In this document: piece by piece, positions 1 to 9,426 of the stretch | Layout: each line of letters opens with the position of its first letter | Position numbering within the stretch: position 1 is the first letter of the stretch | Source of the DNA: Vibrio cyclitrophicus | GTDB lineage: Bacteria > Pseudomonadota > Gammaproteobacteria > Enterobacterales > Vibrionaceae | Direction: 5' to 3' | Assembly (NCBI GenBank): GCA_023206055.1 | Contig: CP065367.1 | Coordinates: 992,001-1,056,000, forward strand | Length of the DNA: 64,000 bases | Notes under the pieces: model-generated | Databases searched by the model: none | What the model was told of the DNA's origin: nothing | What the model saw: only the letters and a program-made list of their open reading frames with translations | Made by a program: the position numbers and the translations under genes

Positions 1-108
1 CCAATCAAGAAAGTCAGCAACGATGGATACAGAGTTCGCTTCCTGAGCTTCTAGCTCGAAAGTCACTTCAACTTCATCTTTCGTCTTAAAAAAACGTTTA
101 TTAATCAT
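1..108 (-). CDS. Isoamylase early-set (CBM48-like) domain protein, partial
   Basis: Only the first 36 codons are in the window; the gene runs off the left edge. The protein starts MINKRFFKTKDEVEVTFELE and continues with alternating hydrophobic residues ending in FLDW. This resembles the N-terminal beta sandwich (glycogen-binding, CBM48-like) of small Vibrio isoamylase early-set proteins, where an F-x-x-W element follows the first strands. The start is supported by a GGAG box about 8 bases upstream. A role in binding glycogen-type glucans is inferred from the fold only, and the missing C-terminus prevents a firmer call. Confidence 0.5.
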   Translation of the reverse strand, partial: MINKRFFKTKDEVEVTFELEAQEANSVSIVADFLDW

Positions 109-232
109 TCGCAAGCTCCATTTGTAAAAATAAGCAGACACAAAGCTAAGTGTGTCTAAATTTCATTCATCTAACTAAGATAATATGTAATTTGGCTCAC
201 ATAAACAACAGATCCTTGCATTCACGAAAATG

Positions 233-886
233 TTATTGCTTACCAATTGATTGCGTATCAAAAGAAAAACTCATTAACACCTTTTCAGAAGGGGGTTCTG
301 CAAATGATTGTTCCGCAGAATGCTGAGTAAAGCCGATAAAACCTCCCCCAGTGAGTTTACTCTGTGATTGCGAATCTGGCTGTTGAACGACATCTAAAGT
401 TTGAATTTGTATGCGGTCACCCAGTAAAAGCTGGTCGACTAACACGATACGGCTTCGTTGTTGATCGTGTTTAAACAGACCAAGGTAATAGAAAACACCA
501 CTGCCTTGATTCGACACCCACATAGGAGAAACAAAGAAGTTCGCCTGCCCTAGCGTAACACCTGAAAGATTTTTAGTATCTACTGTCACCACGCCACGTT
601 CTGCTCCAGAATCATAACGACCAAAAGCAATTGATCTTGTTGTGTCCAATTCTTTAATAAAAGCAAATGCATTGGTTTCAGGCACTTTAATTGTCCATGG
701 GTTGGTCGTCTTCAAATCAAAAACGGTTTCTACGACTGGGTCATAACTCACTTGAGCAGAAGGAAACTTCGCCAAGATCTCTTCATCACTTAAGCTAAAG
801 CGATAAATACCCGCTACTATCACCACAACCAGCATGACAATTGGAATAAGTAGAATCAGAGGAATAGGTAAAATTTTCTTTTTCAT
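233..886 (-). CDS. Hypothetical membrane-anchored protein
   Basis: I do not recognise this 217-residue protein. It begins MKKK, followed by one hydrophobic segment (about residues 4-27) that fits a single N-terminal anchor with the rest outside the cytoplasm. The remainder is soluble and beta-rich, with no cysteines and no catalytic motif I can name. An in-frame Met two codons upstream (892) is an alternative start. It is divergent from the GFA-type gene starting at 982, with under 100 bases between them, so the two promoters must lie back to back. Confidence 0.6.
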   Translation of the reverse strand: MKKKILPIPLILLIPIVMLVVVIVAGIYRFSLSDEEILAKFPSAQVSYDPVVETVFDLKTTNPWTIKVPETNAFAFIKELDTTRSIAFGRYDSGAERGVVTVDTKNLSGVTLGQANFFVSPMWVSNQGSGVFYYLGLFKHDQQRSRIVLVDQLLLGDRIQIQTLDVVQQPDSQSQSKLTGGGFIGFTQHSAEQSFAEPPSEKVLMSFSFDTQSIGKQ

Positions 887-981
887 GGGCAATTGTATTC
901 TTTTGTTTTCATCCAGTTGTGCAGACCATAAAGGGCTTTAGTATAATTATCAATACAGGGTTAACCAGAAGTGGAGCATGG

Positions 982-1401
982 ATGGATATCAATCATATTA
1001 AAGATAGAAATATCAGAAGTTGCGAATGCCGCTGTGGAGCCGTCAACCTAGTATGCCGAGGCGAACCTCAACGAACCTCAGTCTGCCATTGCTATGAGTG
1101 TCAAAAACGCACAGGAAGCGTGTTCGGTGTTCAAGCTCGGTTCCCAATTGAACAAGTCACACTCAGCGGAGAGGTAACCTCTTTCTCACGCATCAGCGAT
1201 ACAGGCAATGAAGTCACCTATCAGTTTTGCCCCAAGTGTGGCACCACCATGCTTTTGCAGTCGGTTGCCGCCGCCGATTTTTATATCGTCCCACTCGGAT
1301 TATTTAAAGAGCAAGACTTCCCACTGCCGAGCTTTTCAGTTTATGAAGAGCGCAAACATGGTTGGGTCAAATTTGACCATCAAATGAGCCACTATAATTA
1401 G
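982..1401 (+). CDS. GFA/CENP-V family zinc-binding protein
   Basis: This 139-residue protein has the cysteine pattern of the glutathione-dependent formaldehyde-activating (GFA) fold: CECRCG near residue 14, CHCYEC near 37 and CPKCG near 86, which in the family bind two zinc ions. Substrates of most family members are unknown, so no reaction is assigned. I chose the ATG at 982 (MDINHIK) because a GGAG box lies just before it and conserved sequence begins soon after. An upstream in-frame ATG at 919 would add 21 unconserved-looking residues. Confidence 0.8.
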   Translation: MDINHIKDRNIRSCECRCGAVNLVCRGEPQRTSVCHCYECQKRTGSVFGVQARFPIEQVTLSGEVTSFSRISDTGNEVTYQFCPKCGTTMLLQSVAAADFYIVPLGLFKEQDFPLPSFSVYEERKHGWVKFDHQMSHYN

Positions 1402-1551
1402 TGGCTACATCCCTCTAGCATTACGATACCACCTGTAAAGATACAAACTGCAATACTGTTGCCCAAGATCAAATATGAAAGCCCCGCAACGCTAGCGTAT
1501 CTTTTCGCTAGCGTTATAATCTGCTCCTCTTTCTAACCCAGGGTGAACCAC

Positions 1552-2226
1552 ATGATTTCTAAACTACCTCGCTGGGTTGAATACGGCGCGCTGCTGTTAG
1601 CGGGCCTTGCTGGCAGCGTAAATTCTATTGGGTTACTTGGTTTCCAACATCAAGCTATCTCCCATATTTCCGGCACCATGTCTTTGCTGGGCAGTAGCCT
1701 GCTTACACCGACTTCGGCTTCTGTTCACCTCCTATTAGTAATCATGAGCTTCATGTTAGGTGCGGCGTTCAGCGGGTTCTTTATTGAAAACCAAGCATTG
1801 AAGTTAGGACGCCGTTACGGTGTTGCGCTATGTATTGAGGGTGGATTACTGTTTTTGGCGCTGTGGGCACTGTTGCAAGGCTATACTTCAGGCCAGTATT
1901 TCGCTTCAGCCGCTTGTGGTTTGCAGAACGCGATGATCACCACTTACAGCGGTGCGATCATTCGAACAACACACATGAGCGGGATCATTACCGATCTGGG
2001 AATCATGATCGGTGCTCGCTTGAAGGGGATGCCTTTTGACCGTCGTAAAGCCAAACTGCTGATGTTCATCGTTGTCGGTTTTCTATTTGGAGGCCTAACG
2101 GGCGCTTGCTTGTTCCAACGCTTCGAAATTTTAGCTCTGGCGTTCCCTGCTTCTTTCGCCTTCATCATTGCGTTTAGCTATTGGCTATACTTGACCTATC
2201 GAACTGAAACGCCAGTGAATTTATAA
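1552..2226 (+). CDS. YoaK-type DUF1275 inner-membrane protein
   Basis: A 224-residue hydrophobic protein with about six membrane segments. It has the N-terminal G-x-x-N-S-I-G pattern and the internal G-L-Q-N-A-M motif followed by T-T-H-M-S-G, which are typical of the DUF1275 (YoaK) family. Function in the family is not established; a transporter role is often proposed. The ATG at 1552 is preferred because AGGGTGA sits upstream. A GTG at 1543 would add three residues. The gene stands alone, about 150 bases after the GFA gene. Confidence 0.75.
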   Translation: MISKLPRWVEYGALLLAGLAGSVNSIGLLGFQHQAISHISGTMSLLGSSLLTPTSASVHLLLVIMSFMLGAAFSGFFIENQALKLGRRYGVALCIEGGLLFLALWALLQGYTSGQYFASAACGLQNAMITTYSGAIIRTTHMSGIITDLGIMIGARLKGMPFDRRKAKLLMFIVVGFLFGGLTGACLFQRFEILALAFPASFAFIIAFSYWLYLTYRTETPVNL

Positions 2227-2454
2227 ATACCTGGCAAAACATCCTCAAACTACGTAACATCCGCAACACTTTATTCTAAACTCTTAATACGTAGCAGAAT
2301 AACCAGCATGAATATTTAGCGATATTTGATGAATAGTATTGCAAGCGATATTAATACTGGGTAATCTTGCACCCAATGAGAAAATACGGACGTTTAGTGA
2401 ATAAAAATGCCAAGGATGTGGCTTTTTTACGTGTAGAAATTCGAGAACAATAAC

Positions 2455-3825
2455 ATGTCTAACAACACGAATACTGCTCAAACAGAGAAATCTAAAGGCA
2501 GTTTCTGGGTTTTCTTAATCCCATCATTGATTGGTTTATTCCTTTTCATGGCACCAATCAGCTACCAAGGCGATCTCACCATCCCTGTAGCGATCTTAGC
2601 CAAGTCAATTCAAGCGGTTTTCGGTGAATACCTAATCCCTATCATCACCGCGATCGTCGCTTTCATGTCTGTAGCTTCCGTTTTAAGCACCATTTTCAAA
2701 CCTACATTCATTACATCCAATTCATTTTTAAACGGCCTTTTCAACCCATCTCCACTGTGGTTATTGGTTCGTTTGATTGGTGGTGCTGCGGCATTCATGG
2801 CGTTCTTCCAAGTAGGTCCAGAGTTTATTTGGGAAGAAAACACCGGTGGTTTAGTACTAGAAGGCCTACTTCCAACACTGTTCTCAGTATTTATCTTTGC
2901 GGGTTTGCTCCTGCCTCTTCTACTTAACTTCGGTTTACTAGAGCTGTTTGGCACCCTATTAAGTAAAATCATGCGCCCAATCTTTAACCTACCAGGTCGT
3001 AGTGCTATCGACTGTATGGCTTCTTGGTTAGGTGACGGCAGCGTTGGTATCCTTCTTACCAGCAAGCAGTACGAAAAGAAGTTCTACACTCAGCGTGAAG
3101 CTGCGGTTGTTGGTACGACTTTCTCGGCAGTATCGATTACATTCAGCCTTGTGGTAATTGCACAAGTAGAGTTAGAGCACTTGTTCCTACCTTTCTACGC
3201 AGCAATATGTTTAGCGGGTATTGTGGCAGCGGTAATCATCCCTCGCCTTCCACCACTAAGCATGAAGAAAGACACCTTCATTGACGGTAGCAAGCCGCAC
3301 AAAGACGCTGACGCGATTCCTGCAGGTCACTCAACATTCTCTTGGGGCCTTGAGCTAGCAGTAAACAAAGCGTCACAAGTGAAGTCGGCTAAGTCTGTGT
3401 TTGGCGAAGGCGTTCGTAACGCTGTTGATATGGTATTTGGTGTACTGCCTGTGGTTATGGGTCTTGGTACTATGGCGTTGGTGATTGCGGAATACACTTC
3501 TGTATTCTCATTCCTAGGTCAGCCTTTCATCCCATTCCTAGAGCTACTTGGTGTACCTGAAGCCGTTGCAGCATCTGAAACGATCGTTGTTGGTTTTGCG
3601 GATATGTTCATTCCTGCGATTCTTGCGGCTTCTATCGACAACGAAATGACTCGCTTTGTTATTGCAGCAATGTCGGTAACTCAGTTGATTTACATGTCTG
3701 AAGTTGGCGCTCTACTTCTAGGCAGTAAGATCCCAGTGAACATCTTAGAGCTGTTTATTATCTTTATTCTACGTACTCTAATTACGCTTCCAGTTATCGC
3801 TGGTGTAGCTCACCTAATATTCTAA
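2455..3825 (+). CDS. YjiH family nucleoside-recognition (Gate) membrane protein
   Basis: A 456-residue polytopic membrane protein whose full length resembles YjiH. It starts with a short polar N-terminus and a first membrane segment (FWVFLIPSLIGLFLF). It has the Gate-type repeated helical halves, with GLGTMALVIAEYT near residue 340 and a cytosolic loop near 270-300. Gate proteins resemble nucleoside transporters, but the YjiH substrate is not known to me. A GAGAACAATAAC stretch precedes the ATG. It is a single-gene unit closed by a hairpin terminator at 3869-3895. Confidence 0.8.
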   Translation: MSNNTNTAQTEKSKGSFWVFLIPSLIGLFLFMAPISYQGDLTIPVAILAKSIQAVFGEYLIPIITAIVAFMSVASVLSTIFKPTFITSNSFLNGLFNPSPLWLLVRLIGGAAAFMAFFQVGPEFIWEENTGGLVLEGLLPTLFSVFIFAGLLLPLLLNFGLLELFGTLLSKIMRPIFNLPGRSAIDCMASWLGDGSVGILLTSKQYEKKFYTQREAAVVGTTFSAVSITFSLVVIAQVELEHLFLPFYAAICLAGIVAAVIIPRLPPLSMKKDTFIDGSKPHKDADAIPAGHSTFSWGLELAVNKASQVKSAKSVFGEGVRNAVDMVFGVLPVVMGLGTMALVIAEYTSVFSFLGQPFIPFLELLGVPEAVAASETIVVGFADMFIPAILAASIDNEMTRFVIAAMSVTQLIYMSEVGALLLGSKIPVNILELFIIFILRTLITLPVIAGVAHLIF

Positions 3826-3868
3826 ATTAGATGCTACTTATATAAGTAAATAGGCAAATAGAATTATA

Positions 3869-3895
3869 AGCCTCACTTTTGTGGGGCTTTTTTTG
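3869..3895 (+). terminator. Rho-independent terminator of the yjiH-like gene
   Basis: A 9-bp stem (AAGCCTCAC / GTGGGGCTT, one G-T pair) with a TTTT loop is followed directly by a T run. It lies 44 bases after the stop codon. Confidence 0.85.
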
Positions 3896-4257
3896 TACGA
3901 AATATATTCACACACCAACTCCAAAAATCAGTAATATATAAAGCTAGCATATCACTTGATTTCATATAAATTTTAACCCCTACCTCTTTTAAATCGAGAA
4001 CGACGCACATAAACACAAAATTAATACATTATTAAATCCTTCCACCTCCAGATAAATCAATTCTTCAACTCATTGAAGCAAATACTAAAAATAACAAATA
4101 TGTGATTTAGTGAATTTTGTATTGTTTGGGTTGTTGTATTTTTGTAGTCTATTTTGTGAAATTACATTCAAGTAAATTTCAATATCGTCGATATATATAA
4201 TTAGAAAAATACGATTAACTTTAGTCTTCGCAAAGCCTGTGAGAAGGGGAAAACTCA
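3896..4257. other. AT-rich intergenic region upstream of the chemoreceptor
   Basis: About 360 bases with no credible ORF. It is AT-rich and contains an imperfect inverted repeat (GAAATTAC ... GTAAATTTC) around 4158-4180, then a strong AAGGGG ribosome site just before the chemoreceptor start. It presumably holds that gene's promoter. I could not assign a sigma-factor class. Confidence 0.5.
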
Positions 4258-6129
4258 ATGAAATTTAGCCATAAGGTGGTTGCTGCATCATCAGCCTTGC
4301 TGCTAGTGACAGTATCATTGCTTTCAATACAACAACTTTACACCGTTAGAAGTGCTGTAGAGAATCACGTCAATGCGAGTCTTAATGAGATGGTCTCGGG
4401 CGTAAAAAATACCGTCGTATCCGAGATGAATGCCAAGAAAGCTTTGGCGCAATCGACGACAGAAGTCATCGAGATCAATCCTCAAGATCGTACTTACGTA
4501 AAAGAAATTTTAGAAAAGCCAAAGCTTAAAAACAGCTTCCTTGCGGTTGGTTTTGGCTATGAAGCAAACGGTTTCGTCATTGAAAATGATGATGGTTGGG
4601 AAGCAGGTCCAGATTACGACCCACGCATTCGCCCTTGGTATATTGATGCTAAATCCAAAAACAGTTTAGTTGTTACCGCGCCTTATGTGGATGCATCAAG
4701 TAAGAAGGTCATTATCTCAGTGGGTACGCCAGTTAAAGACAACGGCCGCTTTACTGCAGGTATGTTCTACGACCTAGAACTGACCAACCTTGCAAGCTTG
4801 GTCAACCAAGTGAACTTATTCGATGCGGGCTACCTATTCCTAGTGACAGCCGACGGCACAACGATTGCTCACCCAAATGCTAAAAACAACGGTGAAACGC
4901 TTTCAAGCTACATGCCTCAAGCAACTATTCGTGAAGGATCTCAAGAGATCGAAGTCGACGGAAAAATGTTCCTAGTTAACTTCACGCACATTCCAAGTGA
5001 AGATTGGTACATCGGCGCAATCCTAGACGAAGAGATCGCGTTCCAAACCGTCGAAGACCTGAAAAACAGCTCAATGATCTACTCACTAATTGCGGTGATT
5101 CTCAGTATCATTGCACTAACGGTTCTGATCCGCGTTTTGATGCGTCCATTGGATGCACTTAACCAAGCGATTCAAGATGTAGCGAGCGGACAAGGTGACT
5201 TAACTAAGCGTCTAGATACCAATACAGACCAAGAGTTCTCTGACCTAGCGAAAGGCTTCAACACCTTTACCGAAAACCTGCAAAATCAAATCATTCAATC
5301 GAAAGCGATTGGCGTTGAGATTAAGCGTGGTACGGAATTCACAGTGAAAGGTGCTGGCGAATCTGCAAATGCGATGAACACGCAACTGCAAGAGCTTGAG
5401 CAGCTAGCGACCGCAATGAACGAGATGGCGGTCACCGCAACAGAAGTAGCAAATAATGCTCAAGGCGCTGCGGCTGCGGCTCGTGAAGCAGACGAAGCAA
5501 CGCTAGACGGAACCTCTGTCGTAAGTGAAACCACTCAAGCGATTGACAATTTATCTGAGCGTATCGACCAAGCTGTTGCAGAAGTACAAGTACTTGAATC
5601 AGCAACCGCAAACATCGAAACGATTCTTAAAGTAATCAACGACATTGCTGACCAAACCAACCTACTAGCACTGAACGCAGCGATTGAAGCGGCGCGTGCG
5701 GGTGAATCGGGTCGTGGTTTTGCAGTCGTAGCCGATGAAGTTCGTACTCTCGCGCAACGTACTCAAGAATCCACCACTGAAATTCGTAACATGATTGAGC
5801 AGCTTCAAGCCGGCGCAAGCTCAGTATCGAATGCGATGAACCAAAGTAAAGACACCGCAACTGACGCCGTTGAACGTGCTCAGCAAGCTAACTCTTCACT
5901 TGACCGCATTCGTGACGCGATTCAGCGTATCTCTGATATGAATATTCAGATTGCTTCAGCAGCAGAAGAACAGAGCTTAGTCGCGGAAGAGATCAACAAC
6001 AACACAGTTAAGATCAAAGACCTTTCAACACAAGTATCAACAGCAGCTCAAGAAGCGAATACCGCAATGCAGCAGCAAACTGATAATGTTCGTGCGCAGG
6101 ATGAACTGCTGAATAAGTTTACCGTGTAA
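4258..6129 (+). CDS. Methyl-accepting chemotaxis protein with amino-acid-type dCache sensor
   Basis: A 623-residue transmembrane chemoreceptor. An N-terminal signal anchor (about 6-28) leads to a periplasmic double-Cache sensor (about 35-275), a second membrane segment (about 276-298), HAMP (about 299-352) and a cytoplasmic signalling domain with the conserved hairpin tip (DQTNLLALNAAIEAARAGE, about 469-487). The sensor carries Y120, R125, W127, Y128, Y143, D145 and D172. This reproduces the spacing of the amino-acid-binding motif known from PctA-type dCache_1 receptors, so amino-acid ligands are predicted. It should feed CheA/CheW. It is a stand-alone gene with its own terminator. Confidence 0.92.
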   Translation: MKFSHKVVAASSALLLVTVSLLSIQQLYTVRSAVENHVNASLNEMVSGVKNTVVSEMNAKKALAQSTTEVIEINPQDRTYVKEILEKPKLKNSFLAVGFGYEANGFVIENDDGWEAGPDYDPRIRPWYIDAKSKNSLVVTAPYVDASSKKVIISVGTPVKDNGRFTAGMFYDLELTNLASLVNQVNLFDAGYLFLVTADGTTIAHPNAKNNGETLSSYMPQATIREGSQEIEVDGKMFLVNFTHIPSEDWYIGAILDEEIAFQTVEDLKNSSMIYSLIAVILSIIALTVLIRVLMRPLDALNQAIQDVASGQGDLTKRLDTNTDQEFSDLAKGFNTFTENLQNQIIQSKAIGVEIKRGTEFTVKGAGESANAMNTQLQELEQLATAMNEMAVTATEVANNAQGAAAAAREADEATLDGTSVVSETTQAIDNLSERIDQAVAEVQVLESATANIETILKVINDIADQTNLLALNAAIEAARAGESGRGFAVVADEVRTLAQRTQESTTEIRNMIEQLQAGASSVSNAMNQSKDTATDAVERAQQANSSLDRIRDAIQRISDMNIQIASAAEEQSLVAEEINNNTVKIKDLSTQVSTAAQEANTAMQQQTDNVRAQDELLNKFTV

Positions 6130-6154
6130 GATTGCATCTAAGATGAAACCAATA

Positions 6155-6193
6155 AAAAAGGCATGCTTAATCATTATTTGAGCATGCCTTTTC
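6155..6193 (+). terminator. Terminator after the chemoreceptor gene
   Basis: A long inverted repeat (AAAAGGCATGCT / AGCATGCCTTTT) with a 13-base loop, flanked by A and T runs on either side. It could work in both directions, also serving the amylase gene that converges on it. Confidence 0.8.
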
Positions 6194-6255
6194 TTTTACG
6201 AATCAATAATTACAAACCTCTGATTTCCTGTCTATTTTCAGCCTAAATGCAACCA

Positions 6256-7644
6256 TCAGCTATTCGTAATCAACATCATACATTGGTTAGGTTCAACCTT
6301 AATGGTTAAACCCTTGTCTGCACATTCAAACACGTTACCAGACAATAAATCCGTCACATCACCCGTCCAAGTTAGTGATGCCGTTTTACATCGCTTAGAT
6401 TTATTAATCACCACAATGCCTTTGTCTCCACGAACAAACACCAACAAATCATCATTCGCTTCAACCACACGCATTGCTTCGCCATGAACATGATTATGAA
6501 ATTGAATCATATTTTTCATGTAAGGCGCTTGCCAGTCGTTAAGCCATCGAGGTTGGCCGTTCTGATCCAGAATACCGCTCGTGCTTAATTCACTGTAAAC
6601 AAGCGGCACACCGCCATCTCGACCCAGAATGAAGGCATGTGCCAATCGCTCATCCACTTCATCCATCACATGCTCCAAAAACACCTCGTTATTTGGAATA
6701 TCATGAGTGACGGCAAAGGTGATGGCTCTCATGTTCGATAGAGCCTGACCAAAACAGTAAGGGTTAATCAGCGACTTAAAACTGCCCTGCTCTTCAAAGG
6801 CTTTAAAAATAGTATTGAACAGAGGGAAATCGTACGCACCTAAGCGCGTGTGTTTCAGGTATGGCTCAAGGAACAGCTCATACTCTTCTTCCGTCGCACC
6901 GCCATCGGTAATGATCTCGCCAAAGATGTGCATTTCTTCACAGATATCATCAGTCCACACCTTGCGTAGGTGTGACAGTGTCATGTGTTTCGCAGCATCA
7001 ATGCGGAAACCTTTAACACCAATCGCTTTCAAGGCTTTTAGATACGCTCGCTGCTGCGCAACCACATTGTCATTGTCTAACAGTGTTGGCAAGCCAGGGT
7101 CGCTGGCTCCACCAGTAATACGTCCGTTTTGCACTTCCCAAGTGTCTTTCCAGTTTTTGATACCAAACGCTTCTACAAAGTCGTTTTCATCAAATAAAGG
7201 CTTAGAAAGATCACCAAATAAGCGTATAGATTTGTAATACTCAGAGTCTTGTTGGTAAGACGCCATGTCTTGTTGATTGGGATACGTCAAATCACCGCGG
7301 ATACCCGATTCGTTGGCCATGTGGTTGAACACCACATCCACATAGGTACGAAGCCCATGTTGCTTTAACGTGTTCACCATTGCTGTGAAGTCTTGCGTGT
7401 CACCAAGTTGATTATCAATCACACGGTAGTCTTGTGGCTGGTAACGTTGCCACCATTGGGTGCCAGAATCTCGGTCGCAACCTTTAGGGCCGCGCAGCGA
7501 TTTCATTGCCGGTGATACTAAAACCGATTTATAACCCAACTCTTGGATCAGCGGGGCGTTCTTCATTACGTCAGCGTAGCACCAGTCAAAGGCATGCAAT
7601 ATGACATCTGTCGCCGGATTGCCTAACATAGCTGAACTCTCCAT
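6256..7644 (-). CDS. Cytoplasmic GH13 alpha-amylase family protein
   Basis: A 462-residue glycoside hydrolase of clan GH13. The four classical regions are visible: DVVFNH (103-108), GFRIDAAKH with nucleophile D216, FGEI with acid/base E243, and VTHD with D315. There is no signal peptide, so it should act on internal maltodextrin or glycogen. The start at 7644 (MESSAM) is supported by TAGGAG eight bases upstream. The C-terminal 70 residues form the usual small beta domain. Exact specificity (alpha-1,4 hydrolysis versus transfer) cannot be read from the motifs. It is transcribed alone, opposite to the chemoreceptor gene. Confidence 0.85.
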   Translation of the reverse strand: MESSAMLGNPATDVILHAFDWCYADVMKNAPLIQELGYKSVLVSPAMKSLRGPKGCDRDSGTQWWQRYQPQDYRVIDNQLGDTQDFTAMVNTLKQHGLRTYVDVVFNHMANESGIRGDLTYPNQQDMASYQQDSEYYKSIRLFGDLSKPLFDENDFVEAFGIKNWKDTWEVQNGRITGGASDPGLPTLLDNDNVVAQQRAYLKALKAIGVKGFRIDAAKHMTLSHLRKVWTDDICEEMHIFGEIITDGGATEEEYELFLEPYLKHTRLGAYDFPLFNTIFKAFEEQGSFKSLINPYCFGQALSNMRAITFAVTHDIPNNEVFLEHVMDEVDERLAHAFILGRDGGVPLVYSELSTSGILDQNGQPRWLNDWQAPYMKNMIQFHNHVHGEAMRVVEANDDLLVFVRGDKGIVVINKSKRCKTASLTWTGDVTDLLSGNVFECADKGLTIKVEPNQCMMLITNS

Positions 7645-7877
7645 GTTGTTCTCCTACCAAACTCGTTTACAGCTTTCTAGATAAATACAAAGGCTAAAAG
7701 GCAAAGCTGCATAAATTTCCTTAAGAATGATATTTATTATATGAGTTACTCATTAAAACCCCTCCTCCTCCCACCGATTAGTCGCGGCGGATAGCTAAGG
7801 GCGTAGCCCCAATTATCGCATAACGTTTGGGATGAACACTCAGCCATTGTGCTTTTAAATGCGCCAAAAAGTGACAA

Positions 7878-7901
7878 AAAAGGAGCGTATATACGCTCCT
7901 T
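7878..7901 (-). terminator. Terminator of ppiC
   Basis: A near-perfect palindrome (AAGGAGCGTA / TACGCTCCTT) is followed on the minus strand by a run of six T. It lies just past the ppiC stop codon. Confidence 0.85.
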
Positions 7902-7927
7902 ATATTCAATCTAACACATATTTGAGA

Positions 7928-8206
7928 CTAAGTTCTGTAAAGAACCTTCACCACATGCCAACCAAATTTTGTTTTTACAAGATGCGGTACAAGCGTCTCG
8001 CCAGAGAAGCAAACCTTATCAAACTGAGGAACCATTTGGCCTTTCTTGAACTCACCTAGGTCGCCGCCCTTTTTACCAGATGGACAGGTTGAATGTTTCT
8101 TTGCTAGCGTTTGAAATTTAGCGCCCTTTTTAAGCTGTGTCATGATGTCTTCTGCTAGTTCTTTATGCTTCACCAAAATATGAAGCGCTGCTGCTGTTCT
8201 TGCCAT
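7928..8206 (-). CDS. ppiC: Peptidyl-prolyl cis-trans isomerase C (parvulin)
   Basis: A 92-residue single-domain parvulin, the usual size of cytoplasmic PpiC (93 residues in E. coli). It has the N-terminal AAALHILVKH strand with the active-site histidine, the ST-CPSGKKGGDLGEF loop, and the C-terminal FGWHVVKVLYR strand with the second histidine. It catalyses isomerisation of peptide bonds before proline. I chose the Met of MARTAAALHI; a longer reading from 8248 adds 14 residues that do not belong to the family. It is a monocistronic gene divergent from cheV. Confidence 0.93.
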   Translation of the reverse strand: MARTAAALHILVKHKELAEDIMTQLKKGAKFQTLAKKHSTCPSGKKGGDLGEFKKGQMVPQFDKVCFSGETLVPHLVKTKFGWHVVKVLYRT

Positions 8207-8418
8207 GATAATTCTCAGTTTGTTGCTGTCTGCTTGTCGACTTACCATCGACAGCGAGTATTTAGCGTGATTTTAACCCAAGAACCACCATTCTTCACTC
8301 TATAACCGAAAACAACTGCTTTAAAGAGCGTTAAAAACCGCATAGTGACTTGCTGCGGCTTCCATTTCCCTTTAAATTAATCCTTATAAATTAAGCGCGT
8401 ATTAAGTAGGAGCCACTT

Positions 8419-9333
8419 ATGGCCAAACCGATCAGTAAAGCGAGTCAGTCACAGGGAATGTTGATGTTCAAGTTATCCCTCACTCAAAGTTTTGCGATTG
8501 GCACGCTTAAGGTCAGAGAAATCGTCCCTTTTCAGCCGATGACTCAGATCCCCTACTCTCATCACCACGTCATTGGCACAGTCACCATCCGCGATCTTAC
8601 GGTTCCAGTGATTGATATGTCTGCAGCGATTGGCTTCCGCCCGATAACACCAGCTGAATACCAAGATTGTGTGCTCATTGTGACCGATTGTTTAAGAACG
8701 GTCGTGGCATTCTTGGTTCGTTCGATCGATAAAATCATTGAATGCGACTGGAAGAGTATTGAATCGCCACCCGCGAGTGTAGGCCGCAACGTGTTTGTGA
8801 CTGGTATTACTCGTTTTGAAGATCGTATCGTGCAAATGCTCGACGTAGAGTTATTACTCTCTAAGATCTACCCTGCTTATGAGAACGCACATATTCCAAT
8901 GCTGACCGATATAGAAAGGGAACGCCTCAAAGCGCTGAACATCTTATTGGTTGATGATTCTTTGATTGCGCGTAAGCAACTATCTGATGCCTTAGACAGC
9001 ATCAACATCCCTTACAGCATTTGTAATAACGGCTTAGATGCAATTGACCTGATGCGACGCCAAGCTAGCGTAGGCAATGCGATAGACCTTCTTGTGAGTG
9101 ATATTGAGATGCCGGGACTGGATGGTTATGAACTAGCCTTTGAGGTACAGAATGACAGCGCACTGAGTCATGCTTACTGTATTTTGCATACCTCATTATC
9201 AAGTGAGATCTGTGTTGACCGTGCCAATCAGGTGGGGGCGCATGAAGCGCTTGAGAAGTTCAATGCGGGTGAGTTAATCGAAGCCATGCTACGCGGTGCA
9301 AAAGTCTTAAACGAAGCCTCTACCGCTGCTTAG
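8419..9333 (+). CDS. cheV: Chemotaxis coupling protein CheV (CheW-receiver fusion)
   Basis: A 304-residue fusion of a CheW domain (about 12-155) and a response-regulator receiver domain (about 172-298). The receiver has the acidic pair D179/D180, the phosphorylation site D228 in LLVSDIEMPG, a T/S position in HTSLSS and a conserved lysine in EKFN. It links chemoreceptors to CheA and tunes the signal through phosphorylation. A clear AGTAGGAG site precedes the ATG. Vibrio genomes carry several cheV copies; this one is not beside other che genes. Confidence 0.92.
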   Translation: MAKPISKASQSQGMLMFKLSLTQSFAIGTLKVREIVPFQPMTQIPYSHHHVIGTVTIRDLTVPVIDMSAAIGFRPITPAEYQDCVLIVTDCLRTVVAFLVRSIDKIIECDWKSIESPPASVGRNVFVTGITRFEDRIVQMLDVELLLSKIYPAYENAHIPMLTDIERERLKALNILLVDDSLIARKQLSDALDSINIPYSICNNGLDAIDLMRRQASVGNAIDLLVSDIEMPGLDGYELAFEVQNDSALSHAYCILHTSLSSEICVDRANQVGAHEALEKFNAGELIEAMLRGAKVLNEASTAA

Positions 9334-9426
9334 ACGCTACTTTCGAAGCTAAACCAGCATCATGCTTAATGTTTTAGCTTCTTAGTCTCTTCTTTCTTCA
9401 AATCTTAATAAGAATAGAGCTAACCG

